A stretch of 22,222 bases of DNA from JAAYGT01 sp050252075 (lineage in GTDB: Bacteria; Pseudomonadota; Gammaproteobacteria; Burkholderiales; Burkholderiaceae_B), in the NCBI GenBank assembly GCA_050252075.1, contig JBFWLP010000056.1, positions 1 to 22,222 of the forward strand. The letters run 5' to 3'. Within the stretch, counting starts at the first letter, position 1. The number at the start of each line of letters is the position of its first letter. Shown here in pieces: positions 1 through 6,693 of the stretch. The notes under the pieces are model-generated. The model had not been told where the DNA came from and ran no database searches. It saw only the letters and a program-made list of their open reading frames with translations. The translations under genes were made by a program, and so were the position numbers.

Positions 1-404
1 ACCCCGATGACGATTCCTCCGAAATTCTCCGGTTGCGCGCCATTGGCCAGCAGCCCGGCTCCCCCATTACGGAGGGCACCTCGGACACCGCCATTCTCGA
101 TCAGAACGGCAACCGGATCACCATGAACGGCAACGCCCACCTGGAGCGCCAGCCCTCGGGCGAGAACGCCGCCCTGGAGGTCAGCAGCGAACAGTTGATC
201 ATTCTGCCCGAGCAAGATGTGGTGTACACCGATCTGCCTGCACGCGTGGTGAACAATAAATCCGTGATGAACGGCACGGGCATGCGGTACGATAACAGGA
301 CACGCCAACTGCAGGTTTACTCCTCGACCGATGTAAAAATTTCGGGCGAAGACGCCCGACCCGCACGCACCCAACCTTCAGGCCAACCACCCGAGCAACC
401 ATGA
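1..404 (+). CDS. lptC: LptC, LPS export periplasmic/inner-membrane protein (3' part only)
   Basis: This is the C-terminal 133 residues of LptC; the reading frame is open to the left edge (first full codon at 3). LptC is a bitopic inner-membrane protein. It takes LPS from the LptBFG ABC transporter and passes it to LptA in the periplasm. The visible part is the beta-rich OstA-like fold, with the family-typical run TAILDQNGNRITMNGNAHL and then LEVSSEQL, a strand pattern shared with LptA. The N-terminal membrane helix lies outside the window. The tail after VKISGEDARP is Pro/Gln-rich and probably disordered. The stop TGA overlaps the lptA start as ATGA (401-404), so the two are probably translationally coupled. 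Being followed directly by lptA and lptB makes the identity secure. Confidence 0.9.
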   Translation, partial: PDDDSSEILRLRAIGQQPGSPITEGTSDTAILDQNGNRITMNGNAHLERQPSGENAALEVSSEQLIILPEQDVVYTDLPARVVNNKSVMNGTGMRYDNRTRQLQVYSSTDVKISGEDARPARTQPSGQPPEQP

Positions 405-994
405 CTACCCGTACACTTCGCTTATTTGCTGCCGCCGCCTGCGGCATCCTGCTGGCGGCGGGTGCCGCGCGCGCCCAGCCGGCAGGCGCAACACCCCCGG
501 AACCCGACACCGTCATTCTGTCCGACACCCTGTCCTACGACGACCTGAAAAAGGAAAGTGTTTTCACAGGCAACGTTGTCATGACCCGCGGGCTCATGAC
601 GCTGCGGGCTGACAAGCTGGTCATGCGCGAAGAGGCCGACGGTGCACAGTACGGCACCGCCACCGTACAGCCCGGCGACCTGGTTCGAGTACGCCAGGAA
701 AATCCGGAAAAATTTGAAGTCATCCAGGCCGAAGGCCTGCGGGCGGAATACAACGGCCCCAAAGAAGAAATCGAAATGATCGGCCAGGCCGTAGTCACCC
801 GGCTTGTCTGTGGCAAACCCTTCGATGAAATTCGCGGCGAGCGCGTTATTTATCGTCAGGCCAGCAACACATACCAGGCATTCGGAGGAAGCAATTCGTC
901 CTCCCGCGACGGGCGTGTTCGCTCGGTGGCGCAACCGCGCAGCAAACTCGACGCCGCTCTGGCCGAGTGCCGGAAAAAAGCCGGTCAAGGCTGA
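401..994 (+). CDS. lptA: LptA, periplasmic LPS bridge protein
   Basis: A protein of 197 residues with a signal peptide: TRTLR at the N-terminus, an Ala/Leu-rich core, and likely cleavage after ARA at residue 25. The mature part has the OstA/LptA beta-jellyroll pattern: LSYDDLKKESVFTGNVVMTRG, then LRADKLVMRE, then a strand with EEIEMIGQAVV. LptA oligomerises head to tail and, with LptC and LptD, forms the periplasmic bridge that carries LPS to the outer membrane. The start overlaps the lptC stop (ATGA). lptB follows after 17 nt. The C-terminal 30 residues are Ser/Arg-rich and not conserved. The length is close to the family norm of about 185-220. Confidence 0.93.
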   Translation: MTTRTLRLFAAAACGILLAAGAARAQPAGATPPEPDTVILSDTLSYDDLKKESVFTGNVVMTRGLMTLRADKLVMREEADGAQYGTATVQPGDLVRVRQENPEKFEVIQAEGLRAEYNGPKEEIEMIGQAVVTRLVCGKPFDEIRGERVIYRQASNTYQAFGGSNSSSRDGRVRSVAQPRSKLDAALAECRKKAGQG

Positions 995-1011
995 AAGGTT
1001 GAACTGACTCC

Positions 1012-1806
1012 ATGATTTTTCCCCGACGAATCCCGTTGGCCGGTTTGCGCCCTTCGGCCCAGACCGAAGGCAGTTTGCGTGCCACCGGTTTGCGCAAAAC
1101 CTACGGTAAACGCACGGTTGTCCAAGACGTCTCGCTGTCGGTCGACAGTGGCGAAGTAGTGGGCCTGCTGGGCCCGAACGGCGCCGGCAAAACCACCAGT
1201 TTCTACATGATCGTAGGCATCGTGCCCACCGACGCCGGGCGTATCGAAATCGATGGCACCCCCATCACGGGCATGGCGATGCACAAGCGGGCGCGGCTGG
1301 GCCTGTCCTATCTGCCCCAAGACGCATCGGTCTTCCGGCGCCTTACCGTTGAGCAGAACATCCGCGCCGTTCTTGAACTGCAGCTCGACGAACACGGAAA
1401 ACCGCTCACCTCGCACCAAATCCAGGAACAGCTTGAATCACTGATCGATGAACTGCAAATAGGGCATATTCGCGGCAACACGGCGGTCTCGCTGTCGGGT
1501 GGCGAGCGGCGCCGCGTGGAAATCGCCCGCGCTCTTGCCACGAACCCGCGCTTCATTTTGCTTGACGAGCCCTTCGCCGGCGTCGACCCCATTGCCGTCA
1601 TTGAAATCCAGCGTATCGTCCAGTTCCTGAAAAATCGCAACATCGGGGTGCTCATCACCGATCACAACGTGCGAGAAACCCTGGGCATCTGCGACCGCGC
1701 CTACATCATCAGCGAAGGCAAGGTGCTCACCTACGGCCATCCCAGCGACATCATCGACAACGAGGCCGTGCGCGAAGTCTATCTGGGCAAGCATTTCAAG
1801 ATGTAA
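1012..1806 (+). CDS. lptB: LptB, ATPase of the LPS export ABC transporter
   Basis: A 264-residue cytoplasmic ABC ATPase that powers LPS extraction by LptFG. Walker A GPNGAGKT is at about 54-61, the Q-loop Gln at about 103 (YLPQDASVF, typical of LptB), the signature LSGGE at 161-165, Walker B FILLDEP at 181-187 with catalytic Glu 186, and the H-loop His at 218. The C-terminus YLGKHFKM carries the Phe near the end that is characteristic of LptB. About 20 N-terminal residues precede the conserved core, so a start downstream of ATG 1012 is possible. A small 7-bp inverted repeat (1051-1070) lies in that poorly conserved segment. The next gene is hpf; E. coli has rpoN in between, and this window does not. 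Confidence 0.95.
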   Translation: MIFPRRIPLAGLRPSAQTEGSLRATGLRKTYGKRTVVQDVSLSVDSGEVVGLLGPNGAGKTTSFYMIVGIVPTDAGRIEIDGTPITGMAMHKRARLGLSYLPQDASVFRRLTVEQNIRAVLELQLDEHGKPLTSHQIQEQLESLIDELQIGHIRGNTAVSLSGGERRRVEIARALATNPRFILLDEPFAGVDPIAVIEIQRIVQFLKNRNIGVLITDHNVRETLGICDRAYIISEGKVLTYGHPSDIIDNEAVREVYLGKHFKM

Positions 1807-1847
1807 ACAGCCCGCTCCCAATGGCCGGGATTTGATCCGCGTCACTT

Positions 1848-1865
1848 GATTTCGGCACCGAAATC
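1848..1865. promoter_or_regulatory. Perfect inverted repeat upstream of hpf
   Basis: GATTTCGG-CA-CCGAAATC is a perfect 8-bp inverted repeat with a 2-nt centre. It lies 100 nt before the hpf ATG and directly abuts a TATACA box (1866-1871). A centre this short suits a dimeric DNA-binding protein better than an RNA hairpin. The repeat is seen directly; its use as an operator is inference. Confidence 0.4.
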
Positions 1866-1871
1866 TATACA
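1866..1871 (+). promoter_or_regulatory. Possible -10 box for hpf
   Basis: TATACA matches 5 of 6 bases of the sigma-70 -10 consensus in a 159-bp gap where a new transcription unit would be expected. A TTGATT (1846-1851) would make a poor -35 because the spacer is only 14 nt, and the two would straddle the inverted repeat at 1848-1865. No convincing sigma-54 (-24/-12) site is seen. Predicted initiation falls at about 1878-1880. Confidence 0.35.
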
Positions 1872-1879
1872 CTGAAACC

Positions 1880-1969
1880 ATGACAAACCAATTAACGGAG
1901 GACTGCACAGCCATCGTTCTTTTGCGCTTTTTGCGCAACCCTGCAATTTCCAAGGAGAGCACTCTATGA
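1880..1969 (+). CDS. Possible 29-residue upstream ORF/leader peptide of hpf
   Basis: A short ORF of 29 codons starts at ATG 1880 and ends in TGA 1967-1969, overlapping the hpf start codon as ATGA. The peptide begins MTNQLTEDCT and matches nothing I recognise; it does not resemble either end of RpoN. It has no Shine-Dalgarno, but its ATG lies 8 nt after a TATACA box, so it could be leaderless. Its last third contains the strong hpf ribosome-binding site. It may be a translated leader, or chance in a GC-rich intergenic region. Confidence 0.25.
   Translation: MTNQLTEDCTAIVLLRFLRNPAISKESTL
1922..1938 (+). promoter_or_regulatory. Small stem-loop before the hpf ribosome-binding site
   Basis: TTGCGC-TTTTT-GCGCAA can form a 6-bp stem with a T5 loop. 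It ends 13 nt before AAGGAG (1952-1957), the Shine-Dalgarno of hpf, which is 8 nt from the ATG. It could tune hpf translation. It is too weak, and lacks a T-tract after the stem, to be a convincing terminator. Confidence 0.3.
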
Positions 1970-2292
1970 ACCTGAGCATCACCGGTCGTCATCTGGAAGT
2001 CACCCCCGCCATCCGCGAATATGTCGTCAACAAAATGGCCAGGGTCTCGCGGCACTTCGACAACGTCATCGACACACAGGTCATACTCTCAGTAGAACGG
2101 CTAAGCCACAAAGCCGAAGTCACGATGCATGTTCGCGGCAAAGACATCCACTGCGAATCCACCGACGAAAATCTGTACGCAGCCATCGATCTGCTGGCAG
2201 ACAAGGTGGATCGCCAGATCCTGAAGTACAAGAACAAGTTGCAGGATCACGCCAACGAGCCCGCGAAGCGGCTGGAAATTCCGGCCGAATAA
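1966..2292 (+). CDS. hpf: Ribosome hibernation promoting factor, short type
   Basis: A 108-residue member of the HPF/RaiA (sigma-54 modulation) family. The N-terminus MNLSITGRHLEVTPAIREYV, the central VILSVERLSHKAEVTMHVRGK and the segment YAAIDLLADKVDRQILKYKNK are typical. Short HPFs bind the 30S decoding channel in stationary phase and promote 100S dimers. This protein has no C-terminal dimerisation domain, so it is the short form. The start is well supported by AAGGAG 8 nt upstream. Position before ptsN matches the usual proteobacterial order. A long intergenic region with repeats on both sides suggests it is transcribed on its own in at least some conditions. Confidence 0.93.
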   Translation: MNLSITGRHLEVTPAIREYVVNKMARVSRHFDNVIDTQVILSVERLSHKAEVTMHVRGKDIHCESTDENLYAAIDLLADKVDRQILKYKNKLQDHANEPAKRLEIPAE

Positions 2293-2375
2293 GCACAACC
2301 CCGCCCGACGGTTCATCCCATGTCTCCGGATTTCCGGGGCGTGGTGAACAGCGCAGGCATCGGACTCACTGACTT

Positions 2376-2404
2376 GGCCTCAATTGCCTCACGCAATTGA
2401 GGCC
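2376..2404 (+). terminator. Strong 12-bp stem-loop between hpf and ptsN
   Basis: GGCCTCAATTGC (2376-2387) and GCAATTGAGGCC (2393-2404) are perfectly complementary around a CTCAC loop. It lies 84 nt after the hpf stop and 78 nt before the ptsN start. It should be very stable as RNA. The following bases (TCGGTCTATG) are not a clean T-tract, so it may be an atypical terminator, an mRNA 3'-end stabiliser for hpf, or a protein site. Confidence 0.45.
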
Positions 2405-2468
2405 TCGGTCTATGTTGCAGATACGTTTTCTTTTCAACCGCTTAGTCAGCATTCTTGCCCAAAGCCCG

Positions 2469-2474
2469 TATAAT
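2469..2474 (+). promoter_or_regulatory. Consensus -10 box positioned for a leaderless ptsN mRNA
   Basis: A perfect TATAAT ends exactly 7 nt before the ATG at 2482, so transcription would begin at or within a base or two of the start codon. No Shine-Dalgarno is visible before the ATG. No good -35 stands at 16-18 nt spacing (the best candidates resemble TCAGCA). The perfect hexamer in GC-rich DNA makes this a plausible promoter. Confidence 0.55.
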
Positions 2475-2481
2475 CAGCGGC

Positions 2482-2949
2482 ATGAACCTAACGCCTCGAA
2501 TCCTGCCTCTCGAGAACATTCTTCTCGACCTGTCGGTAACCAGTAAGAAGCGAGCCTTCGAGCAGGCCGGCCTGCTGTTCGAAAACAATCAGGGGATCGC
2601 CCGGACAACGGTATTTCAAAGCCTCATTGCCCGCGAACGGCTGGGGTCCACCGCGCTGGGGCACCAGGTCGCGGTACCGCACGGCCGCATCAAGAACCTG
2701 AAAGAACCCCGGGCCGCATTCATCCGGCTGGCCGACCCGGTACGCTTCGACGCCTCCGATGGCCGCATGGCCAACCTGCTTTTCATTCTGCTGGTTCCCG
2801 AAGCCGCCACACAGCAGCATCTGGATCTGCTGGCCGACATTGCACGGCTCATGTCCGATTCCCGCGTACGCCAGTCACTGGCCACAGAAACCGAACCGGC
2901 GATCATTCACGGCCTGCTCACCGCCGAACCGCGACCGCAACCCGAGTAA
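2482..2949 (+). CDS. ptsN: PtsN, nitrogen-PTS EIIA-like regulatory protein
   Basis: From ATG 2482 this is a 155-residue EIIA(Ntr) protein of the PTS fructose/mannitol EIIA fold. The phosphorylatable His is about residue 67 in GHQVAVPHGRI, the family motif. It takes phosphate from the PTS chain and regulates other proteins rather than importing sugar. The frame is open upstream to a TTG at 2455, but the family N-terminus (NLTPRILPLENILLDL) fits ATG 2482. There is no ribosome-binding site, and TATAAT lies 7 nt upstream, so a leaderless message is likely. hprK follows after 39 nt; HprK phosphorylates HPr and controls flow through this branch. Confidence 0.93.
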   Translation: MNLTPRILPLENILLDLSVTSKKRAFEQAGLLFENNQGIARTTVFQSLIARERLGSTALGHQVAVPHGRIKNLKEPRAAFIRLADPVRFDASDGRMANLLFILLVPEAATQQHLDLLADIARLMSDSRVRQSLATETEPAIIHGLLTAEPRPQPE

Positions 2950-2988
2950 CCCCCCCGACTCCCACCCCAACAGGCGTCCCCATTCCCT

Positions 2989-3918
2989 ATGCTCACCATT
3001 CAGGAACTCGTCACCGACAACGCCGACAAAATTCCATTGCGCTGGGTTGCCGGTGAAAGCGCGGCGCACCGCCACATTCCCGACGTGGGCATGGCGGGTG
3101 CCGATCTGGTGGGACACCTGAACCTTATTCACCCGTCGCGCATACAGGTTTTCGGCAACGAAGAGCTCTCGTACTATCTGCGCATCGACCACAAGCGTCG
3201 GCGCCACCACCTGGACGACCTTCTGGCCGGCGGCGTTCCCGCCATTTTGCTGGCCGAAGACCTCGAAGTCCCCGACGACCTGCGTCTGGCGTGCGATGAA
3301 ATGCAGATTCCCCTGCTCACTACCTCTATCGCCGCGGCCCAGCTCATTGATCTGCTGCGCATTTATCTTGGCAAGCGACTCGCCCCCAAGACCACCGTGC
3401 ACGGCGTCTTCATGGACGTTCTGGGCCTGGGCGTGCTGATCACCGGGGAATCGGGCCTGGGGAAAAGCGAACTGGCGCTGGAGCTGATCTCGCGCGGGCA
3501 CGGCCTGGTCGCCGACGATGCCGTCGAGCTCTCGCGCACCGCACCCAATATCATCGAAGGACACTGCCCCGCCTTGCTGATGAACCTTCTTGAGGTTCGC
3601 GGCCTGGGTTTGCTCGACATCCGCACCATTTTCGGGGAAACCTCGGTGCGGCGCAAAATGAAGCTCAAGCTTGTCGTGCATCTGGTTCGTTCCACACCCG
3701 AATCGTTTGAACGGCTTCCCACGCAAGACCAGACACAAGACTTTCTGGGTGTGCCCATACGCCGTGTTATGTTGCAGGTTGCCGCCGGACGCAATCTGGC
3801 GGTGCTTGTCGAGGCGGCGGTACGCAATACCATACTTGCATTGCGCGGCATCGACACCATGACCGAATTTATCGAGCGCCAGGCTCTTGCGATCATGGAA
3901 AGCACACGTAAAGACTAA
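2989..3918 (+). CDS. hprK: HPr kinase/phosphorylase
   Basis: A 309-residue HprK/P, normal length for the family. The N-terminal domain covers about 1-130. The catalytic P-loop domain has the conserved His at 138 (TVHGVFMDVLG), Walker A GESGLGKS at 153-160, the acidic pair in LVADDAVE at about 176-177, and the HprK signature EVRGLGLLDIRTIFG at about 202-216. The C-terminal helix carries the RRKMKLKL and QVAAGRN segments. The enzyme adds or removes phosphate at a serine of HPr. In proteobacteria without sugar PTS permeases this is thought to serve regulation. The start has no clear Shine-Dalgarno (AGGCG about 13 nt upstream is poor), so it may depend on translation of ptsN. Confidence 0.95.
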   Translation: MLTIQELVTDNADKIPLRWVAGESAAHRHIPDVGMAGADLVGHLNLIHPSRIQVFGNEELSYYLRIDHKRRRHHLDDLLAGGVPAILLAEDLEVPDDLRLACDEMQIPLLTTSIAAAQLIDLLRIYLGKRLAPKTTVHGVFMDVLGLGVLITGESGLGKSELALELISRGHGLVADDAVELSRTAPNIIEGHCPALLMNLLEVRGLGLLDIRTIFGETSVRRKMKLKLVVHLVRSTPESFERLPTQDQTQDFLGVPIRRVMLQVAAGRNLAVLVEAAVRNTILALRGIDTMTEFIERQALAIMESTRKD

Positions 3919-3962
3919 CGCAAGGCCATCCATCGCACCGGTTTCAAGGATACAGCGCGTCT

Positions 3963-4841
3963 ATGCTCAAAATCGTTTTGATCACCGGCATCTCCGGTTC
4001 CGGAAAATCCGTCGCACTGCACTTGCTCGAAGACTCGGGCTACACCTGTGTCGATAACCTGCCCGTGCGATTTCTGCACGACTTCATTGCCAGCACCCGG
4101 GAAAGCGAAATTGAACGCGTGGCCGTAGCCATCGACGTGCGCTCGCCCGGCGAGCTGGCGGAATTGCCGCCCGTCATCAGTCTGCTGCGCTCGCAAGGCT
4201 TGTCCTTCCGTGTCATTTTCCTGGACGCCAACGACAACACCCTGCAACAACGCTATTCGGAATCGCGTCGCCGGCACCCCCTGACCGATCGGCTGCGCCG
4301 CGACGGGCAGTCTCCTTCCCTGCAAGAATGCATCGATACCGAACGTGAAATGCTCGCTCCCTTGCGCGAACAGGAACATGTAATCGACACCTCCGACTTA
4401 ACCCCCGGCCAGTTGCGGGCCTGGGTACGCGATCTGGTGCAGGCCGACCGGGCACCGGTGGTACTGACATTCGAATCATTCGCCTACAAGCGCGGTGTGC
4501 CCGGCGATGCCGATCTTGTCTTCGACGTGCGCTGCCTGCCCAACCCGCACTATGACCGGGAATTGCGACCGCTCACCGGAAAGGATGAGCCGGTCGCCAC
4601 ATGGCTGGCACAGTTTGGCAGCGTGGAAGCCATGGTGAACGATATTGCCGACTTCGTGCGCCGCTGGTTACCCTTGTACACGCAAGACACCCGCAACTAT
4701 CTGACGGTTGCCATCGGCTGCACCGGAGGCAAGCACCGCTCGGTGTACGTCACGGAACAGCTTGCCCGCCGCTTTGCCGATCATTCTCCGCTGCTCATAC
4801 GGCATCGCAACCAACCGCCCGACGATCGCCCGCTGCCATGA
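3963..4841 (+). CDS. rapZ: RapZ, RNase adapter / nucleotide-binding protein
   Basis: A 292-residue RapZ (YvcJ) family protein. Walker A GISGSGKS is at 9-16 and the conserved C-terminal GCTGGKHRS at 252-260, with the YKRGVPGDADLVFDVRCLPNP region at about 175-195. In E. coli RapZ directs RNase E to the GlmZ sRNA and so adjusts glmS and amino-sugar supply. The tail here reads RHRNQPPDDRPLP. From memory, the lysine-rich end needed for sRNA binding in E. coli is not evident, so the RNA role may differ. AAGGA at 3946-3950 is the likely ribosome-binding site. The TGA overlaps the rlpA start (ATGA), implying coupling to a cell-wall enzyme. Confidence 0.94.
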   Translation: MLKIVLITGISGSGKSVALHLLEDSGYTCVDNLPVRFLHDFIASTRESEIERVAVAIDVRSPGELAELPPVISLLRSQGLSFRVIFLDANDNTLQQRYSESRRRHPLTDRLRRDGQSPSLQECIDTEREMLAPLREQEHVIDTSDLTPGQLRAWVRDLVQADRAPVVLTFESFAYKRGVPGDADLVFDVRCLPNPHYDRELRPLTGKDEPVATWLAQFGSVEAMVNDIADFVRRWLPLYTQDTRNYLTVAIGCTGGKHRSVYVTEQLARRFADHSPLLIRHRNQPPDDRPLP

Positions 4842-5767
4842 ACACTGTCCGTCGTCTTTGTCTTGCCGCCTTCTGCGGGCTCCTGCTGGTTCTGGCGGGC
4901 TGCTCCGGCCCCGGCAAACCGGGCAAAGGCGGCTACTACAAAGACGACGGACCGGGATCAGACATCCCGGCCAACATCGCGGCCATTCCCGATGCCGTGC
5001 CGCGCATCGAGACACACGCCCGGGCCAATATGCGGCCCTATGTCGTGTTTGGCCAACGCTATGTCCCCATTGCCGACGAACGCCCATTCCGGCAAACCGG
5101 TGTCGCCTCCTGGTATGGCAGGAAATTTCACGGCAACAAAACGGCCAATGGTGAAACCTACGATATGTACGCCATGACGGCGGCCCATCCCACATTGCCC
5201 ATTCCCAGCTATGCACGGGTTACCCGCGCCGGCAACGGACGATCGATCATCGTACGGATCAACGATCGCGGCCCCTTCCATTCCTCGCGCATCATCGACC
5301 TGTCGTACGCGGCGGCGGCCAAACTGGGGCTGATCGGGCCCGGCAGCGGGCAGGTCATTGTGGAAGCCATTACCAACGAAGACATCCGCACCGATGCCTG
5401 GCGTCGCAGCGCTCCCGCACCGTTGCTGGCGCAAGCCGCGCCCGTGACCACCACCGTGGCATCGGCACCCGCCGTGCCGGACGCTCTGGCGGCATTGCAA
5501 CACGCCGACCCTCCTGCAGAAACCGGAGGATCGGTCGTTTACCTGCAATTCGGAGCCTTCAGCGCACAGGCAAGCGCACAGGCACTGGCGGCGCGAATCA
5601 ACGCCCAGCTGGGCCAGGCCGTCACCGATATCGCCACCGTCGACTCGGCCGACAATCAACTGTATCGTGTGCGTATCGGGCCGTACCCCTCGCGCACCGC
5701 CGCGGTGAATGCCGCGCTGCAAATTCAGGAGCAAACCGGGCTGCAACCCCTAGTCGCCGCCCGCTGA
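4838..5767 (+). CDS. rlpA: RlpA, septal-ring lytic transglycosylase lipoprotein
   Basis: A 309-residue outer-membrane lipoprotein. The signal peptide ends in the lipobox LAGC with the lipidated Cys at 22. The double-psi beta-barrel spans about 88-180. The catalytic set Glu106 (TANGE), His117 (TAAH) and Asp143 (NDRGPF) has the same spacing (11 and 26) that I recall for Pseudomonas RlpA, so an active glycan-strand cleaving enzyme is expected. A Pro/Ala linker leads to a C-terminal SPOR domain (about 231-309), which binds denuded septal peptidoglycan. I chose ATG 4838 because it gives the signal peptide and overlaps the rapZ stop; the frame is open further upstream but that would run through rapZ. 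The 3' end overlaps rsmI by 18 nt. Confidence 0.92.
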   Translation: MNTVRRLCLAAFCGLLLVLAGCSGPGKPGKGGYYKDDGPGSDIPANIAAIPDAVPRIETHARANMRPYVVFGQRYVPIADERPFRQTGVASWYGRKFHGNKTANGETYDMYAMTAAHPTLPIPSYARVTRAGNGRSIIVRINDRGPFHSSRIIDLSYAAAAKLGLIGPGSGQVIVEAITNEDIRTDAWRRSAPAPLLAQAAPVTTTVASAPAVPDALAALQHADPPAETGGSVVYLQFGAFSAQASAQALAARINAQLGQAVTDIATVDSADNQLYRVRIGPYPSRTAAVNAALQIQEQTGLQPLVAAR

Positions 5768-6682
5768 CCTCTCCAGTGCCAGAGCATAAAGCTGGTCGCG
5801 GGGCAGGCCGGTCACCCGAACGGCCACCTTGACAGCATCGCGCACCGATACGTTGTCCAGCAAGGCATCCATCAGGCTCAGCACCGAAGCATCAACACCG
5901 GCATCCGGCGCCGGAGCCTGTTCGTGCAGAATCAGCACAAACTCGCCCTGGGCACGGTGGGGATCGGCCTGCAGCCACTGGGCCACCTGGCCCAGTGGCA
6001 GTGTTTCCACCTGCTCGAATCGTTTGGTCAGCTCACGCGCGATGGTGATACGGCGGCTGTCGCCACACAGCGACTGCAACTGATCCAGGGTGGCCGCCAG
6101 CCGATGCGGTGACTCATATATAACCACCGGCATACCGAGCGCAGACCATTGCTGCAGCCAGGTGCGCCGTGTACCCGCTTTTGACGGGGCAAAACCGGCA
6201 AACACAAACGCCGGGTTTTCATCGGAAGTGACGCCGGCAGCCATCAAGGCCGCAATGACCGCACTGGGCCCGGGCAGCGGCACGACCCGATAGCCGGCAG
6301 CACGCACTTCGTTGACAATACGCGCGCCCGGATCGCTGACACCCGGCGCACCGGCATCCGAAATCAGGGCCACCCGTTCGCCGCGCTGCAGACGCTGGAT
6401 GATTTTCTGTGCGGCCTGGGCTTCATTGTGCTGATGCGCCGCCATCAGGGGCGTGGACACCCCCCAGGCGTCCAGCAGCTGACGACTGGACCGGGTATCC
6501 TCCGCGGCAATGATGTCCACGATCCGCAGTGCGTGCTGTGCCCGCAGCGTGAAGTCGCCCAGATTGCCGATAGGCGTGGCCACCACATACAGTGTTGCCG
6601 ACGGCCAGTCCTGCAAGGCGATACGGTCAGCGAGACCTTTCCATCGCGCGTAGACGGGAATATCGGGGTCGGAGTCGTGCAT
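5750..6682 (-). CDS. rsmI: RsmI, 16S rRNA 2'-O-methyltransferase (C1402)
   Basis: A 310-residue tetrapyrrole-methylase-fold protein. The RsmI motifs are TPIGNLGD (36-43), AAEDTRSSRQLL (59-70), SDAGAPGVSDPG (108-119), PLPGPSAV and the FAGFAPSK segment. RsmI methylates the ribose of C1402 in the ribosomal P site using SAM. ATG 6682 is supported by AAGGA close upstream on the minus strand. About 25 extra N-terminal residues precede the conserved core. The gene is divergent from yraN, as rsmI is near yraN in E. coli (which has lpoA between them). A perfect 8-bp inverted repeat sits next to its ribosome-binding site. Confidence 0.95.
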   Translation of the reverse strand: MHDSDPDIPVYARWKGLADRIALQDWPSATLYVVATPIGNLGDFTLRAQHALRIVDIIAAEDTRSSRQLLDAWGVSTPLMAAHQHNEAQAAQKIIQRLQRGERVALISDAGAPGVSDPGARIVNEVRAAGYRVVPLPGPSAVIAALMAAGVTSDENPAFVFAGFAPSKAGTRRTWLQQWSALGMPVVIYESPHRLAATLDQLQSLCGDSRRITIARELTKRFEQVETLPLGQVAQWLQADPHRAQGEFVLILHEQAPAPDAGVDASVLSLMDALLDNVSVRDAVKVAVRVTGLPRDQLYALALERSAGGD

Positions 6683-6693
6683 ACTTGTCCTTG

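Noticed and set aside
1051..1070. A 7-bp inverted repeat (CCTTCGG / CCGAAGG) near the lptB start
   Set aside because: It lies in coding sequence, is short, and has no T-tract; chance in GC-rich DNA is adequate.
1807..1965. A possible rpoN pseudogene in the lptB-hpf gap
   Set aside because: No segment in any frame resembles the conserved ends of RpoN.
2875..3933. A 352-codon minus-strand ORF opposite hprK
   Set aside because: hprK on the plus strand has all family motifs. The antisense frame has no recognisable domain and reflects GC-biased third positions.
4601..4837. An N-terminal extension of rlpA of 79 codons
   Set aside because: It would run out of frame through rapZ; the lipoprotein signal at ATG 4838 and the ATGA overlap decide the start.
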